This document shows positions 54,978 through 63,995 of a stretch of DNA of 64,000 nucleotides, piece after piece. The notes under the pieces are model-generated. The model worked only from the letters and a program-made list of their open reading frames with translations, was not told where the DNA came from and ran no database searches. The DNA is taken from positions 1 through 64,000 of the forward strand of contig MKZN01000014.1 in NCBI GenBank assembly GCA_001938995.1, in the 5' to 3' direction. The stretch comes from Bacillus pumilus (lineage in GTDB: Bacteria; Bacillota; Bacilli; Bacillales; Bacillaceae). Within the stretch, counting starts at the first letter, position 1. Each line of letters opens with the position of its first letter. The translations under genes and the position numbers were made by a program.

Positions 54978-55922
54978 TTACTTTTGTTCAATTCCTTGTT
55001 TGACTTCATCAATCATGGCATTCATTGACTCTAGACCGCCACCAGATAAATACCACATGTCTGAACTCAAATAGACCACATTGTTGTTTTTGACTGCTTT
55101 CACTGATTTCACATAATCATTTTCAACAAGCTTTTTCGCAGAAGTTTCTCCTCCGATAGCTGCACCTCGGTCAATGACAAATAAGTAATCTGGGTTCGTT
55201 TTGACCATATATTCGTATGAAATGCTTTTTCCGTGTCTATCAGATGGATCTAACTTCTGATCTGCCGGTTTGATCCCAAATACATCGTGGATCAGACCAT
55301 ATCTTGATTGAGGGCCAAATGCTGACATTTTACTGTCGTTTGCCATGATGATTAAACCATTCTGTTTCATCTCTTTTGTCTGTTCTTTTAATGCCTTTAC
55401 TTTCTCATCAATGGCTGCTAGTTCTTTTTTCACTTGGTCTTCCTTTTCAAAAATCTCACCTAACGTAGTCACATTCTTTTGATAGGATTCCATATAGTTT
55501 GCATGATCTACATTCATCATAATCGTCGGTGCAATTTTTTTAAATTCAGCAAATGCATCTGCTTGACGGTTCTGAATAATAATCAAGTCAGGATCAATTT
55601 CAGCAATTTTCTCAAAATCAGGCTCTTTTAAACCACCAACATTTTTATATTTGTCATCTTCATATTTAGACAAGTATGCTGGGACTGCTTGTTTTGGCAA
55701 TGCTGTGACATTCACACCAAGCTTGTCCAATGTATCAAGACTTCCCATGTCAAACACAACGACTTTTTTCGGGTTTTTCTTGATTTCCACTCCGTCTTTA
55801 TTCAACATGTCCTTTACAGTGACGGTTTCTTCGTTTGTACCTTCTGTTTTCTCTTGATTACCACAGGCAGCAAGTACAACGATCGCCGTCAATACAGTCA
55901 TCATCCATATCCATTTTTTCAT
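54978..55922 (-). CDS. yclQ: Catecholate-siderophore (petrobactin-type) binding lipoprotein YclQ
   Basis: 314-residue lipoprotein: lipobox VLAAC (Cys20), FatB/YclQ-like motifs KVVVFDMGSLDTLDKLG, GGLKEPDFEKI and PDLIIIQNRQ. It binds an iron-siderophore outside the cell. Closest family knowledge is B. subtilis YclQ, the petrobactin and dihydroxybenzoate-iron receptor. Last gene of the operon, 22 bases after yclP. Confidence 0.88.
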   Translation of the reverse strand: MKKWIWMMTVLTAIVVLAACGNQEKTEGTNEETVTVKDMLNKDGVEIKKNPKKVVVFDMGSLDTLDKLGVNVTALPKQAVPAYLSKYEDDKYKNVGGLKEPDFEKIAEIDPDLIIIQNRQADAFAEFKKIAPTIMMNVDHANYMESYQKNVTTLGEIFEKEDQVKKELAAIDEKVKALKEQTKEMKQNGLIIMANDSKMSAFGPQSRYGLIHDVFGIKPADQKLDPSDRHGKSISYEYMVKTNPDYLFVIDRGAAIGGETSAKKLVENDYVKSVKAVKNNNVVYLSSDMWYLSGGGLESMNAMIDEVKQGIEQK

Positions 55923-55944
55923 GTCTGTTCACCTCATCATTTTT

Positions 55945-56703
55945 TTAAGAAAAATATAAGCAAATACGTTCACCGTGAATGACTTCAATCGGTATACGCA
56001 TATCATAAATTTGTTCCAGTGCATCTGTTTGGATCACTTCATCTACTCCGCCTTCTTGTATAACTTGTCCGTCTTTTAAGGCAACAATATGATCGGAATA
56101 GACAGATGCAAAGTTAATATCATGGAGAACGACCACAATCGTTTTCCCAAGTTCTTTCACGAGTTGTCGAAATAGCTTCATCATTTCGACCGAATGATTC
56201 ATATCCAAATTGTTTAATGGCTCATCTAGGAAAATATACTCCGTATCTTGAGCCAGCACCATGGCAATAAACGCTCTCTGCTTCTGCCCCCCGCTAAGTT
56301 CGTCTACGTATTGATTTTGGATGTCGACGAGTTTCATATATTGAAGGGACACATCGATCATCTTCTCATCTTCTTTTGTCAGATGACCTTGTGAGTAAGG
56401 GAAGCGACCGAAGCTCACAAGCTCCCGGACGGTTAGTCTCACACTCATATGATTGGACTGCTTTAAAATACTCATTTTTTTCGCAAGCTCTTGCGGCGAA
56501 TAAGCACGATATGGCTTTTCATCTAAGTAAGCTGTCCCTGTGTCTGGCTGAATCAGCCGACTCATGATAGAAAGAAGTGTACTCTTGCCTGCGCCATTTG
56601 GGCCAATGAGAGAAGTCAGCTGTCCTTTTTTCACACTGACAGATGTTTCATGAAGCACTGTTTTTCCGTTATATGTCTTACTGACTCCCTTCATCGCGAC
56701 CAT
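55945..56703 (-). CDS. yclP: Siderophore ABC transporter ATPase YclP
   Basis: 252-residue FepC-type ATPase: Walker A GPNGAGKST near 36, signature LSGGQKQRAF near 138, Walker B IFLDEPLNNLD near 158. Powers the YclN/YclO channel. Overlaps yclO by 13 bases. Confidence 0.9.
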   Translation of the reverse strand: MVAMKGVSKTYNGKTVLHETSVSVKKGQLTSLIGPNGAGKSTLLSIMSRLIQPDTGTAYLDEKPYRAYSPQELAKKMSILKQSNHMSVRLTVRELVSFGRFPYSQGHLTKEDEKMIDVSLQYMKLVDIQNQYVDELSGGQKQRAFIAMVLAQDTEYIFLDEPLNNLDMNHSVEMMKLFRQLVKELGKTIVVVLHDINFASVYSDHIVALKDGQVIQEGGVDEVIQTDALEQIYDMRIPIEVIHGERICLYFS

Positions 56704-57644
56704 GAACGACTCTCCTTTAAAAGTAAATAAATAAAATACAACCCGCCAACTAAATCAATCATGACACTAAGTGGTGTCTGAAAATGAAAGACCTTTTCAA
56801 CAAGAAACACACCACCGACCAACGCAATGACACTGACCAAAAAAGAACCTATGAGCAAATACGTATGCTTGTATGTACGAAACAGTTCTCTTGCCACGTT
56901 TACCACTAGTAAACCGAGAAATGTAATCGGCCCAACGAGTGCAGTCGCAATTGAGACAAGCACCGCAATGATGATAAGCATCTTTTTGGTGGTTCTGTCA
57001 TAATCAATCCCTAAGTTGACAGCATGTTCTTTTCCTAAGGACATTACATCTAAAATAGAACGGAATCTCCAAATATAAAGACAAAGCACCACAAATAAAA
57101 TAGAGGAAATGAGTAGAATGTCCGTGTTGATCTGATTAAAGCTTGCAAATGATTGATCCTGTACGACCTGGAATTCATTCGGATCAATCAGCATTTCCAT
57201 AAAGGAAGAAAGGCTTCTGAACAATGTACCAAACACAATTCCAACAAGTAGTAACAAGAAAATGTTCTTATTTTTGCGCTTGAACATCACCGTATACAAT
57301 AGAACGGAGAAAAAAATCATGAGTCCTACACAAAGAAAAAAGTTGAGATTCTTATTTGTGATGAACATATTTGTGGACCCAAAGAGATAAATAATCGCTG
57401 TTTGCAAGAACAAGTACAATGCATCTAATCCTAAAATGCTCGGCGTTAATATTCGGTTGTTGGTCAAGGTTTGAAACACAACAGAGGAAAACGCAATAGC
57501 GCCTCCAGTCAATGTGATGGCAAGCACCTTCTTTAAGCGACTTGGCACAGTGTATTCCCAGTTCCCAATTTGATAGGTGAGGAATAAGGCAATGACTCCG
57601 GTGGCCATGATTGCGATGAGTAGTAATGTATGTTTCTTATGCAT
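56691..57644 (-). CDS. yclO: Siderophore ABC transporter permease YclO
   Basis: 317-residue FecCD-family permease with ~9 membrane helices and the coupling segment MSLGKEHAVNLGIDYDR and GPITFLGLLVVN. Overlaps yclN by 8 bases. Confidence 0.9.
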   Translation of the reverse strand: MHKKHTLLLIAIMATGVIALFLTYQIGNWEYTVPSRLKKVLAITLTGGAIAFSSVVFQTLTNNRILTPSILGLDALYLFLQTAIIYLFGSTNMFITNKNLNFFLCVGLMIFFSVLLYTVMFKRKNKNIFLLLLVGIVFGTLFRSLSSFMEMLIDPNEFQVVQDQSFASFNQINTDILLISSILFVVLCLYIWRFRSILDVMSLGKEHAVNLGIDYDRTTKKMLIIIAVLVSIATALVGPITFLGLLVVNVARELFRTYKHTYLLIGSFLVSVIALVGGVFLVEKVFHFQTPLSVMIDLVGGLYFIYLLLKESRSWSR

Positions 57645-58587
57645 AGCGTTTTCTCCTTAATAACATGTACAGGAAGATCGCACTTCCAATGATGCCCACC
57701 ATGAGCCCAACAGAAATTTCGTACGGGTAAATAATGATCCTTCCGAGCACATCACAAATGAGAACAAAAATAGCGCCAAGTAAAGCTGTATGTGGCAAGC
57801 TCCTTTTTAAATGATCGCCTCGGTAAATGGATACGATATTGGGAATGATTAAACCTAGGAATGGCAGCATCCCGACAGTCAAAATGGTGACAGAAGATAC
57901 CATCGAAACAATGACCAATCCAACCGCCATTACACGTTTATACGTTAAACCTAAGTTAACGGCAAAGCTCTCGCCCATACCAGCCACCGTGAATCGGTCA
58001 GCGTATAAATACGCAATGATCAGGAGTGGAACACTCACATAGAGCAATTCATAACGCCCCTGAACGATCAGTGAGAAATCTCCTTGAAGCCATGCGGATA
58101 CGTTTTGGATCAGATCATATTTATAGGCTATAAACGTGGAAATAGAACTGATGATTCCGCCAAACATTAAACCGACTAACGGTACATAGATCGTATCGTT
58201 CACCTTAATGTGTTGCAGAATCTTTAAGAAAAGGAAATTGCCAAGTAAAGTGAAAAGAAACGCGATACTCATTTTCATGAGCGGGCTCACTTGTGTAAAG
58301 ACGAGCATGGATACTAAGATGCCAAGTTTTGCCCAATCCATCGTTCCTGCAGTAGTAGGTGATACGAATTTATTTCTCGTCAAGCTCTGCATAATAAAAC
58401 CGCATATACTAAGGCTCATTCCAGCAAGCACAATACTCATGAGTCGTGGGATACGACTTGAAAATAAGGTATGCATTTGTACATCTGTTAATTGAAACAA
58501 ATGGAATATGGAAAGGTCCTGTACACCAACGAACAGTGATGCGAATGCCAAACACACAAATAACAAACTCAATTGATACAACTTCAT
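57637..58587 (-). CDS. yclN: Siderophore ABC transporter permease YclN
   Basis: 316-residue FecCD-family permease (~9 helices, GESFAVNLGLTYKRVM, GMLPFLGLIIPNIV). First gene of the operon, 39 bases downstream of a Fur box. Paired with YclO to form the transmembrane channel. Confidence 0.9.
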   Translation of the reverse strand: MKLYQLSLLFVCLAFASLFVGVQDLSIFHLFQLTDVQMHTLFSSRIPRLMSIVLAGMSLSICGFIMQSLTRNKFVSPTTAGTMDWAKLGILVSMLVFTQVSPLMKMSIAFLFTLLGNFLFLKILQHIKVNDTIYVPLVGLMFGGIISSISTFIAYKYDLIQNVSAWLQGDFSLIVQGRYELLYVSVPLLIIAYLYADRFTVAGMGESFAVNLGLTYKRVMAVGLVIVSMVSSVTILTVGMLPFLGLIIPNIVSIYRGDHLKRSLPHTALLGAIFVLICDVLGRIIIYPYEISVGLMVGIIGSAIFLYMLLRRKRYA

Positions 58588-58625
58588 ACAGGTTTCTCAC
58601 TTTCTATCAAGCTCTTCGCTAGAAA

Positions 58626-58640
58626 TGATTATCATTATCA
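58626..58640 (-). promoter_or_regulatory. Fur box of the yclNOPQ operon
   Basis: TGATTATCATTATCA matches the Fur 7-1-7 box at 13 of 14 informative positions, upstream of yclN. It indicates iron-repressed import. Confidence 0.88.
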
Positions 58641-58734
58641 ATTAAGCGACAAATTATATATTATCATATTTAGTGATATATTCAATAGCGGGTTGAGATA
58701 GGATCGGCTGCAATGAAAAAAACAGCCAATGACA

Positions 58735-59022
58735 TCAGCTGCTTTTCTCACTTAAATTAAATTGGAATTGCCCTCCAAGCGTCTCTTCTGCTTCTCGGAA
58801 TAACTGCTGTAAGCTCACCGCATAATCTCCAAGATGTGCCTTGCTCGTTTCAAAATCGACCCAGCTCAGCTCAATAGGAAGGGGCATCTCTCCTGTTAAA
58901 CAGTCCCAAAGGGCATCAAGATTCTTCCCATAATGGTCAGGCAGATGCAAGACTTCTTTTAATTGGTCATGAAGTTCCTCCTGTGATCTACATGCCGCCC
59001 CGTCTAGCAGAATTTTTTCCAT
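58735..59022 (-). CDS. Barstar-family ribonuclease inhibitor (orphan)
   Basis: 95-residue barstar-fold protein: VLHLPDHYGKNLDALWDCLTG is the conserved inhibitory helix-loop region, ending IELSWVDFETS. Barstar-like proteins bind barnase-type RNases. No barnase gene is nearby, so partner and role are unknown. Start at 59022 (GGGGAG site) rather than 59028. Confidence 0.85.
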   Translation of the reverse strand: MEKILLDGAACRSQEELHDQLKEVLHLPDHYGKNLDALWDCLTGEMPLPIELSWVDFETSKAHLGDYAVSLQQLFREAEETLGGQFQFNLSEKSS

Positions 59023-59126
59023 ATCCATCTCCCCTCTCTCTTCCTTTTATCTTAAACGAAATCAACCAGAATGAAAAAGACTCTCGCTCCACTTTTGTCT
59101 GTGGAACAATTGAAACTTCACAACTC

Positions 59127-59159
59127 AAAAAGCTTGAAGAAGACCCCCCCAAGCTTTTT
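59127..59159 (-). terminator. Terminator of the lipoprotein gene
   Basis: AAAAAGCTT and AAGCTTTTT arms (59127-59159) with a C-rich loop; overlaps the last codon of the lipoprotein gene. Confidence 0.75.
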
Positions 59160-59640
59160 ATTTTGATTGCTGAATCTCACCAATTTCTTCAATAAATGCA
59201 GCTGTCTCTTGGAGCCCATCTTGTAAATGGTGTGTCGCTGAAATAAATAGTTTTTCTTGATCTGGACGCTCTAACAACTGCTCCACCTTGTTGAGCCCTT
59301 TTTCAAATGAAGCCAGAGCTGCTTTTAATTGTTGATCCGCCTGTTTGTATGATGGAGGGACTTCTTGATGAGCAAGCCCTTTTTGAATCACACGTTCAAA
59401 TGCTTCCGTCGCTTTTTTCAATGTTTCATTTGTTTGAATCTTTCCATGTCCATCAGAAATAAATTGGTCTGTCATTTTTTCATAAGCTTCATTTAATTCA
59501 TTCATATAACGCTGAACCCATTGTTCATACGCTTCTTCGTTCTTCTCTAGTTTTGAAGGCGACTGACCTGTTTGATTACAGGCTGCTAGTAGTGTCACTG
59601 TCACGGTGAGCAACAGCATCAAATGCCATCGTTTTTTCAT
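59158..59640 (-). CDS. Helical lipoprotein of unknown function
   Basis: 160-residue lipoprotein: signal peptide with lipobox LLAAC (Cys21), then an acidic, all-helical Gln/Glu/Lys-rich domain of ~135 residues with heptad-like spacing. No family recognised. It has its own terminator and lies alone between barstar and the PLP operon. Confidence 0.75.
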   Translation of the reverse strand: MKKRWHLMLLLTVTVTLLAACNQTGQSPSKLEKNEEAYEQWVQRYMNELNEAYEKMTDQFISDGHGKIQTNETLKKATEAFERVIQKGLAHQEVPPSYKQADQQLKAALASFEKGLNKVEQLLERPDQEKLFISATHHLQDGLQETAAFIEEIGEIQQSK

Positions 59641-59990
59641 ACAGAGCCTCCATTTCTTATTCCCATTCGTTCATATCGGTTAAAAATAATCATCTTTTAC
59701 CTCATACGAACACTTTACAAGAAATGACTTCTTTTTATTGTAACAGACAGCTCGAGACACTTCTGTCATTTATGAGCAATTGGATAAAAATACAACTAAT
59801 GATCCATACTGATTCAGTGATTAGACGACAGCATTTACGTAAATGGTTTCACTTCATTTATTTCTCCAAATAGCTTTCGGCGTCTTTTGCTTTCCTTGAC
59901 ATTCATCCATCTGAAGTTGTATGCATGGTTTGTGTTCTTTTCCGCCCTACGAAGTGACCAATATTCAGGGAATCGATGATGTGTGATTTG
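59641..59990. other. 350-base gap with an in-frame extension of the upstream gene
   Basis: No independent gene with a start codon is seen. On the minus strand the reading frame of the threonine-synthase-like gene stays open for ~52 codons after its TGA (59991), giving a charged peptide ending ...GEINEVKPFT (stop at 59835). The stop context is TGAC. Candidate upstream signals for the lipoprotein gene must lie here as well, but none is clear. Confidence 0.4.
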
Positions 59991-61106
59991 TCATGATCGT
60001 TCTGTTTTCAGCCCCGACCCACATAGTGGAAGGACGATGAGCTCTTGTTCTGTTTTCTGATGCTTCATATAAGCAACATAATTAGCCGCTGTGGTTGGTT
60101 CCACATAAAACCCTTTTGCGGCAAGTGCTGTATGTGCTTCGATGATCTCTTGCTCATTAGCTGTTACGATATACCCATTTGTCTCTTTGATGGCTTGGAG
60201 GATCTGTTTTGACCGTGCGGGTGCGGCAATCGCTATCCCCTCAGCGATAGTCCCTCTGTTTTGGACTGTTTCTATTTCTATTCGCTGTTGGTGAAATGCT
60301 TGTGCAAGAGGTGCACAGTTTTCTGCCTGTACCGCTATGATTTTGGGCAGGGTCGGAGTCAGCCCTTGTGCCATTAACTCACAAAATCCCTGGTAAACGC
60401 CTAATAGAAGTGTACCGTTACCGACAGGAATGATGAGGGTATCCGGCACTTTATTTATCTGTTCCCATATTTCATAAGCGTACGTTTTCGTTCCCTCAAA
60501 AAAGTAAGGGTTAAACACATGACTTGCATAAAATGTGTCTTCTTGTTGAACAGCCATTTGTGCTGCCTTAGCTACATCTTCTCGTGTGCCATTCACCATA
60601 CGAATATGAGCTCCATGCGCCTTGATTTGGGCGACTTTTTTTGGTGAAGTGCCAGCACCTAGGAAGATATCACAATCAATCCGGGCACGCTTTGCATAGG
60701 CTGCAATGGACGTTCCTGCATTCCCACTACTGTCTGCAACGACTTTTTTTACGCCCCACTCTTTCGCCTTAGCGATCAAGACGGCTGCTCCCCGATCTTT
60801 AAATGACAGAGTAGGCATCATGTAATCTACTTTCACAAATGTATGCGGGTCTTCTTTTGATAATGGCACAAGCGGCGTATGTCCTTCCCCCATTGTGATC
60901 TCTTCCCAAACGCTGTCGTTAGGATGAAAAGGCAGTGCATTGGCATACCTCCACATCCCAGACAAATCATGTCGAATATGTTCCTTTGAAAATTTTGGCT
61001 TTTCCCATGCAAGATTTAATGGACTGCCACACTGGCATCTCCATCGTTGTGGGATCGTATTGAAATGCGTCTGACATGAAACACATACATATTTTTCTTT
61101 TAGCAT
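59991..61106 (-). CDS. Threonine-synthase-like PLP enzyme
   Basis: 371-residue PLP lyase of the threonine synthase / diaminopropionate lyase fold. An N-terminal zinc ribbon (CVSC near 8, CQCG near 24) precedes the PLP lysine in LSFKDRGA near 104, the phosphate loop SSGNAGTS near 125 and VGNGTLLLG. It need not make threonine: the genome context of a D-threonine-aldolase-like gene and a YheO-type regulator suggests catabolism of a hydroxy- or D-amino acid. Overlaps the regulator gene by 7 bases. Confidence 0.82.
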   Translation of the reverse strand: MLKEKYVCVSCQTHFNTIPQRWRCQCGSPLNLAWEKPKFSKEHIRHDLSGMWRYANALPFHPNDSVWEEITMGEGHTPLVPLSKEDPHTFVKVDYMMPTLSFKDRGAAVLIAKAKEWGVKKVVADSSGNAGTSIAAYAKRARIDCDIFLGAGTSPKKVAQIKAHGAHIRMVNGTREDVAKAAQMAVQQEDTFYASHVFNPYFFEGTKTYAYEIWEQINKVPDTLIIPVGNGTLLLGVYQGFCELMAQGLTPTLPKIIAVQAENCAPLAQAFHQQRIEIETVQNRGTIAEGIAIAAPARSKQILQAIKETNGYIVTANEQEIIEAHTALAAKGFYVEPTTAANYVAYMKHQKTEQELIVLPLCGSGLKTERS

Positions 61107-61819
61107 GTTTCGCCTTCCCCCCTGTCATTTGAGTGGCTACCCGCTTTTTCTTCTAACTCTTTCATTTTTTTCAATTCGTCTAAATAGCTGTACACCGTGA
61201 CCTTTGATATCCCTAATCGCTCCGCTACTTTATCGACTGAGCCTTTCATGAGAAAAATCCCTTTTTCATCCATAAAACGTATGAGTTCAATTTTATCTTG
61301 TCGTTTCTTTAATGAGCCTTTTTGATGAGAAATGATTTGTTCGATGAGTCGATTCGCAATCTCATCAACACTTTGCATAGAATCTTGGCTTTCAGTGGAC
61401 GGGTTGTTCGGCATCCCCTTAGATAATCCAGGTACAAGCTGGTCAATTAATTCTTTCACATGACTCACTGCACTCATATCGTAATTGATACATAATGCAC
61501 CGATCACTTGCTGTTTGTCATCACGCAGCAGCGTCGTAGATGCCTTGATTGTTCTTGCATCTTTTGTGTTGACCTCATAGCCGGCTAAATAATCTTCACG
61601 AAACTCATCAGATAGTAGAACTTGTTTCACTAGATGATCAAATGACTGTCCGATCGCTCTTCCCGTTACATGTTGATTGATTGTAAAGATGACAGACGAC
61701 TGTGGCTGAGTGAGATCATGAATGACCACTTCACATGAAGGACCAAACATATGTGCAATGGTTTTTGCGATCGGAATGTAATGGTTTAATTGTTCTGTTA
61801 CTTCTGACATGTTTTTCAC
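61100..61819 (-). CDS. YheO/DauR-type transcriptional regulator
   Basis: 239-residue regulator: an N-terminal YheO PAS-like domain (~5-125, with GPSCEVVIHDL and GRAIGQSFDHL) and a C-terminal HTH (~180-225, VAERLGISKVTVYSYLDEL). DauR of this family controls D-arginine use. It sits between the two enzyme genes of the operon, so it likely senses their substrate. Confidence 0.85.
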   Translation of the reverse strand: MKNMSEVTEQLNHYIPIAKTIAHMFGPSCEVVIHDLTQPQSSVIFTINQHVTGRAIGQSFDHLVKQVLLSDEFREDYLAGYEVNTKDARTIKASTTLLRDDKQQVIGALCINYDMSAVSHVKELIDQLVPGLSKGMPNNPSTESQDSMQSVDEIANRLIEQIISHQKGSLKKRQDKIELIRFMDEKGIFLMKGSVDKVAERLGISKVTVYSYLDELKKMKELEEKAGSHSNDRGEGETC

Positions 61820-61848
61820 TCCATTGTTTCAAATAGTTAGGTGATGAT

Positions 61849-62955
61849 CTATTGAAGTTTCCCTTTACAAGCAATCAATAGCTCTTCTACTACTTCACCA
61901 TCTTGAATGAGGTATGCTTTTTCATGAAGATTCATCGCAGGGCAAATATGATTAGGAATGATTTGCACCTTGTCCCCAATTTGGACCTGTTGGCGAAACC
62001 CTTCATGATAAATGATGGCATGCTCGTCAAATACATCTGAAACAAATACGCCATCGAATTCTTTCACTTTGCCTAATCCCTTTGTTTTGGTCAGTCCTTT
62101 TGAACGGGTTTGTGCTGTCAGACCTTTTGCGCCAACATCTGTAATCACTCGTTCTCTTGTCGGTTTGCTGATCACAGTCGTCAGAACGGTTGCCGCGCAA
62201 TGTGAAAACGTGCCTATCACATTTGATTGGGAGGCATCCATCAAAATGTAAGTGCCTGGTCTGATTTCAGTGACCCCTTTTGGAATATCAAATTGAAATA
62301 AAAATGGCGGAGTTGATCCAATGCTCACAACCTCTAGCGTCATGCCTATCTCTTCTGCGATCTGTGCAAACATGAGCGTTCGATTCACAGCCTCCTCGTA
62401 TAAAGTCTGACAATGTGATGGACTCTCTGCTTGATACGTGTGACCATCATGAGAGAAGATTCCTTTTAAGTGAATGGCATCACATTCCTGAATAGCTTTT
62501 AATAGATTGCGAAAATGACTTTCCTCAATCACACCAGAGCGTCCTTCTCCCACTTCGATTTCAATTAATACTTCTGCTTTTTTTTCCGCTCCGCGAAAGA
62601 CTTCCTCAACTTGATGAACATGCTCAATACAATCTATACCAAATGAAATACGTATCGACTCTGCCAATTGACGAATTCGCTTCAGCTTCTTCTCACCTAC
62701 AATTTGATTGGCAATAAAAATATCTGTCAATCCATGCGCTGCCATCACTTCTGCTTCGCCTACTTTTGCGACTGTAATGCCAAACGCCCCCATTTCCTCC
62801 TGTCGTTTTGCGAGCATAGGGGTTTTATGTGTTTTCGTATGAGGACGCAGTTTGACGTGCTGACGATCCGCATATTGCTGCATGACTGTCATATTCTCCA
62901 TCATCACCCGTTGATCAATTAAAAGTGCTGGCGTATCAAGTTCATCATAAGTCAT
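61849..62955 (-). CDS. D-threonine aldolase / D-serine dehydratase-like PLP enzyme
   Basis: 368-residue alanine-racemase-fold (type III) PLP enzyme: the Lys of RPHTKTHKTP near 41 forms the aldimine, and H/D residues of the C-terminal domain (NHICPAMNLHE near 335) bind the metal. The family includes D-threonine aldolase, D-serine dehydratase and 3-hydroxy-D-aspartate aldolase. Start at 62955 (AAAGGGG site); several in-frame ATGs lie just upstream. First gene of a three-gene operon. Confidence 0.85.
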   Translation of the reverse strand: MTYDELDTPALLIDQRVMMENMTVMQQYADRQHVKLRPHTKTHKTPMLAKRQEEMGAFGITVAKVGEAEVMAAHGLTDIFIANQIVGEKKLKRIRQLAESIRISFGIDCIEHVHQVEEVFRGAEKKAEVLIEIEVGEGRSGVIEESHFRNLLKAIQECDAIHLKGIFSHDGHTYQAESPSHCQTLYEEAVNRTLMFAQIAEEIGMTLEVVSIGSTPPFLFQFDIPKGVTEIRPGTYILMDASQSNVIGTFSHCAATVLTTVISKPTRERVITDVGAKGLTAQTRSKGLTKTKGLGKVKEFDGVFVSDVFDEHAIIYHEGFRQQVQIGDKVQIIPNHICPAMNLHEKAYLIQDGEVVEELLIACKGKLQ

Positions 62956-63100
62956 CATCATGTCCCCTTTCATTGTCACAGTGTTTATATACTTTTTTAC
63001 ATGATATAAATAAATTATATAATTTTTTATATGATTATCAATTGTTTTTTAAAGGAAAACGAAAATGTTGCTTTCTGAGGGCTAGGGGAAACAGAAACGT

Positions 63101-63120
63101 CCAGCGGCTTCTGCCGCTGG
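63101..63120 (-). terminator. Hairpin after comK
   Basis: Perfect 8-bp stem CCAGCGGC / GCCGCTGG just after the comK stop. No long T-run follows, so termination may be weak. Confidence 0.55.
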
Positions 63121-63127
63121 TGTTCTG

Positions 63128-63706
63128 CTAATATCGATTACGAAGTTCTCTTAAAATAAAGTCGTAAACAAGATTGAGCTGTTGTTCCTTTGGATAAAGC
63201 AGGAACTCTTGTTTTTTAGGTAGACCTCCATCTAGTCGATCTTGAAATTTGGTTCGAAGATACGCTGTTCGGTGCACCTGACTCTCAAATGATTTATATG
63301 AGACATCAAGCTCGACCGTTTGGTCATTCGTGAAGGTGACAACCGTGTCTCCGAGGGATGTTTCTTGGAAAGTATGAATGTATTTGTGGGAGATCCATCC
63401 GCACTGAGGACGGTTGGATGAATATGTTGGGAAGAAATACAGATGATTGGATGAGTCAATCACGATCGGAGGCTTATGGGATATCCGTGTAACTTCAAAT
63501 GTTCCTGCTTTTCTGCCTGCATAACTAGAACCAAAAAATCTACAGCTGCGTTCAATAATTTGCAGCGGTTTTAACTCAACAAGAACGCACGCCTCCCTTT
63601 CAATGACTTTTGAATATACTTTTTTCCCTTCCTCTATTGGAAGGATCGCCATCGTTGATTGATTAATGACGTATGAATCTAAAGGTGTTTCACTAATTCC
63701 TGACAC
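63128..63706 (-). CDS. comK: Competence transcription factor ComK
   Basis: 192-residue ComK, with the diagnostic RSCRFFGSSYAGRKAG near 53, ISHKPPI, RPQCGWISHKY near 98, RTAYLRTKFQDR and the C-terminal YPKEQQLNLVYDFILRE. It activates late competence genes (including addAB in B. subtilis) and its own gene. The start is a GTG with GGAGG 7 bases upstream. Promoter and K-box lie upstream. Confidence 0.97.
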   Translation of the reverse strand: MSGISETPLDSYVINQSTMAILPIEEGKKVYSKVIEREACVLVELKPLQIIERSCRFFGSSYAGRKAGTFEVTRISHKPPIVIDSSNHLYFFPTYSSNRPQCGWISHKYIHTFQETSLGDTVVTFTNDQTVELDVSYKSFESQVHRTAYLRTKFQDRLDGGLPKKQEFLLYPKEQQLNLVYDFILRELRNRY

Positions 63707-63735
63707 TTTATTTCCTCCTGTGTTAATTTTTGGTT

Positions 63736-63763
63736 ATTTTAGATACTATTAATCTATCACCAA
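63736..63763 (-). promoter_or_regulatory. Candidate comK promoter
   Basis: On the minus strand TTGGTG (63758-63763), 16-base spacer, TAAAAT (63736-63741), 30 bases before the start codon. The K-box lies 37 bases upstream of the -35. Confidence 0.5.
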
Positions 63764-63800
63764 CGTATAAGAAACGACAGGATTTTTTCTAAATTTATAT

Positions 63801-63857
63801 AAAATCATCTTTTTATCATACTTTTTAGTACATTTGATTCATTTAAAAACAACTTTT
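63801..63857. promoter_or_regulatory. ComK box (two AT-boxes, 31-bp spacing)
   Basis: Two exact AAAA-N5-TTTT AT-boxes occur: 63801-63813 (AAAATCATCTTTT) and 63845-63857 (AAAAACAACTTTT), with exactly 31 bases between. AT-box spacings of 8, 18 and 31 bp are known for ComK targets, and 31 is that of comK itself. Confidence 0.85.
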
Positions 63858-63939
63858 AACAGCCTATCACATAATGTCGACTGGACAAGAGGTGTCGATT
63901 TGGCACAAAAATAAATTGTCTAAAAATTATAAATTCTTA

Positions 63940-63968
63940 TTGATTTTTTCTCCGCTAATCCATATACT
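63940..63968 (+). promoter_or_regulatory. Candidate SigA promoter of the next gene
   Basis: TTGATT (63940-63945), 17-base spacer, TATACT (63963-63968), just before a good ribosome binding site and ATG. Confidence 0.6.
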
Positions 63969-63995
63969 ATAAAAAAGGCATCGGGGGGATTCTTT

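Noticed and set aside
63014..63060. AT-rich TGATTATCA-like site as a Fur box near 63030
   Set aside because: Only one half-site fits; the next gene is not iron-related.
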